In this document: positions 6,511-7,444 of the stretch, one piece after another | Numbering within the stretch: the first letter of the stretch is position 1 | Layout of the letters: each line of letters starts with the position of its first letter | From: an uncultured Bacteroidota bacterium | GTDB taxonomy: Bacteria > Bacteroidota > Bacteroidia > NS11-12g > UBA9320 | Length of the DNA stretch: 7,444 bases | Direction: 5' to 3' | Assembly (NCBI GenBank): GCA_913056425.1 | Contig: CAJXLR010000074.1 | Span: forward strand, 1 to 7,444 | Translations under genes and position numbers: made by a program | The notes under the pieces: generated by a model | Told to the model about the DNA's origin: nothing | Seen by the model: the letters and a program-made list of their open reading frames with translations, nothing else | Databases searched by the model: none

Positions 6511-7002
6511 CTATTGATTTTCAGATTGAAAAAATTCATTCCTTAAGAATTTTAAGGCAGCAATCATTTGATTTTCTACGGTTTTAATGGAAATATCTAA
6601 CGACTCAGCGATCTGTTTGTAGGTCATCTGATCGAACCTGCTCATTTTGAAAATGATTTGGCGTTTTTCCGGAAGTCGAGAAATTAAACTATCCAAGCGT
6701 TGCTTTGTTTCTCGCGCCTCCAATTGCTCAACAGCGCCAATATTTGTCTGACTGCTCTCTTCCGAAAGCGCTGTAGTTACCTTGCGATTTGATTGATCGG
6801 TGATTACCTTGTTCCGAACCGATCGCATTAAGTAGGCTTCAACACTGTCAATGGTTTCGAAGTTGACACCTCGCTCCAACAAGTTTGTAAAAATCTGTTG
6901 AACGACATCTTGCGCGGTTTGCGAGTCACCACAATAGAACTTTGCCAACCTACACATCGGTTGGAAATACTTGAAATAGACCGATTTGAACTCGTCTTTC
7001 AA
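6511..7002 (-). CDS. ECF RNA polymerase sigma factor, FecI/Bacteroidota type
   Basis: A 163-residue sigma-70 family ECF sigma factor that would direct RNA polymerase to promoters controlled by the neighbouring FecR. Region 2 spans about residues 8-72, including the core-binding and -10 segment QTAQDVVQQIFTNLLER and AYLMRSVRNKVITD. Region 4 spans about 102-155 with a -35-binding helix-turn-helix (MTYKQIAESLDISIKTVENQ). Both are complete and the length is normal. The start is TTG at 7002: an in-frame TAA lies four codons upstream, and the next ATG (6957) would cut off the beginning of region 2. A good housekeeping-type promoter lies just upstream, with its expected transcription start only a few bases before the TTG, so the mRNA may have almost no leader. 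Its first downstream partners are the mini-protein and fecR. Confidence 0.94.
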   Translation of the reverse strand: MKDEFKSVYFKYFQPMCRLAKFYCGDSQTAQDVVQQIFTNLLERGVNFETIDSVEAYLMRSVRNKVITDQSNRKVTTALSEESSQTNIGAVEQLEARETKQRLDSLISRLPEKRQIIFKMSRFDQMTYKQIAESLDISIKTVENQMIAALKFLRNEFFQSENQ

Positions 7003-7009
7003 ACTAGGG

Positions 7010-7038
7010 CAAACTTAATTACTTGGATGTAGTTCAAA
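7010..7038 (-). promoter_or_regulatory. Bacteroidota-type promoter for the sigma-fecR-receptor operon
   Basis: Minus-strand TTTG (7038-7035), 17 bases, then TAAGTTTG (7017-7010) exactly fits the -33 TTTG and -7 TAnnTTTG elements known for the Bacteroidota primary sigma factor. It lies in the 70-base gap between the thioesterase stop and the sigma gene. Transcription should start around 7003-7006, right at the TTG start codon of the sigma gene. The match is seen; activity is inferred. Confidence 0.6.
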
Positions 7039-7072
7039 CGCAAAACTTATGGATGCTAGTACAGTAGAGTGA

Positions 7073-7444
7073 TCACTGTTTAGATTTCAACTTAGTCAAA
7101 TCCACCTTGAACATGGTTGATGTTGCTCGATTTGTTTGAGTTCGCTGACCGTCCCGTTCAACATAAACTTCGGCTTCGCAAAACACGATCTGCCCTCCCA
7201 CTTTCACGACTCTTCCTTCGGCTACAAGTTTATCGCCAATACCGGGGTTAAGAAAAGAAACATTTAGGTCAACCGTTACAACTCCAAAGTTTTTAGGCAG
7301 TACAGAGTAAGCAGCAAATCCCATTACTATGTCGCACGCTGTTGAAGAAACACCACCATGTACAAAGTAATTTTGCTGCAAGTGCTTCTCCTCTAAAAGT
7401 ACACTTCCTGTCACATGACCGAGCTCAATTTTATCCAGTTGAAA
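7073..7444 (-). CDS. PaaI-family hotdog thioesterase (5' end outside window)
   Basis: The C-terminal 123 residues or so of a PaaI/YdiI-type hotdog-fold acyl-CoA thioesterase, a cytosolic enzyme family that hydrolyses acyl- or aryl-CoA esters. The frame is open to the right edge, and the upstream residues (FQLDKIELGHVTGSVLLEE) fit the family, so the GTG at 7414 is internal, not the start. The hallmark is HGGVSSTACDIVMGFAAY, with HGG and the aspartate that occupies the usual catalytic position on the central hot-dog helix. The strands VTVDLNVSFLNPGIGDKLVA and GQIVFCEAEVYVERDG follow. The stretch before HGG (QQNYFVHGG) lacks the more common N-P-x-G pattern. Perhaps 20 N-terminal residues are missing. 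It is probably transcribed separately from the sigma operon, which has its own promoter. Substrate cannot be told. Confidence 0.9.
   Translation of the reverse strand, partial: FQLDKIELGHVTGSVLLEEKHLQQNYFVHGGVSSTACDIVMGFAAYSVLPKNFGVVTVDLNVSFLNPGIGDKLVAEGRVVKVGGQIVFCEAEVYVERDGQRTQTNRATSTMFKVDLTKLKSKQ

Noticed and set aside
7061..7079. Palindrome AGTGATCACT and ACAGT/ACTGT inverted repeat at the thioesterase stop codon
   Set aside because: The stem is only 5 bp, no T-run follows, and it overlaps coding sequence; too weak to call a terminator.
1..7444. CRISPR array, tRNA, rRNA, transposase or prophage genes
   Set aside because: No regularly spaced repeats, cloverleaf-like segments or recognisable transposase or phage proteins were seen.

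Overview
The window looks like a piece of a Bacteroidota chromosome, probably from the Cytophagia/Cytophagales side, though that rank is a guess. The clues are a FecI-type ECF sigma factor, a FecR with a DUF4974-type C-terminus, a TonB-dependent receptor with STN and carboxypeptidase-regulatory-like domains, and a DUF4249 lipoprotein. Shine-Dalgarno sequences are nearly absent, and one promoter matches the Bacteroidota TTTG/TAnnTTTG consensus. Genes are tightly packed. No gap exceeds about 150 bases, and I see no insertion sequence, tRNA, rRNA or CRISPR array.

Layout: the 3' end of argS reads rightward (1-530). Everything else reads leftward and converges on it. From the right edge these are a PaaI-type hotdog thioesterase cut by the window edge (7073-7444), a promoter (7010-7038), an ECF sigma gene (6511-7002), a very small protein resembling an isolated FecR anti-sigma N-terminal domain (6283-6486), fecR (5305-6276), an 860-residue signal-transducing TonB-dependent receptor (2645-5227), a DUF4249 lipoprotein (1756-2661) and a cytidine deaminase (1283-1756). 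A 144-base gap follows, then a hicA-hicB toxin-antitoxin pair (568-1135).

The central block, sigma to deaminase, reads as one cell-surface signalling and uptake operon. An outer-membrane receptor with an STN domain would sense its ligand, signal through the inner-membrane FecR, and release the ECF sigma. The DUF4249 lipoprotein overlaps the receptor gene by 17 bases and is a likely surface partner. The deaminase start overlaps the lipoprotein stop (TAATG), which suggests that a cytosolic pyrimidine-salvage enzyme is made together with the receptor. Nucleosides or nucleic-acid breakdown products are therefore one speculative cargo.

The most unusual points are the stand-alone anti-sigma-domain-like mini-protein between sigma and fecR, the cdd coupling, TTG as the only plausible start for both the sigma factor and the receptor, an inverted repeat just before the receptor start, and a perfect 16-bp palindrome next to the hicA start that is a good candidate operator. 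The component families are known. What may be new is their arrangement and the mini-protein.
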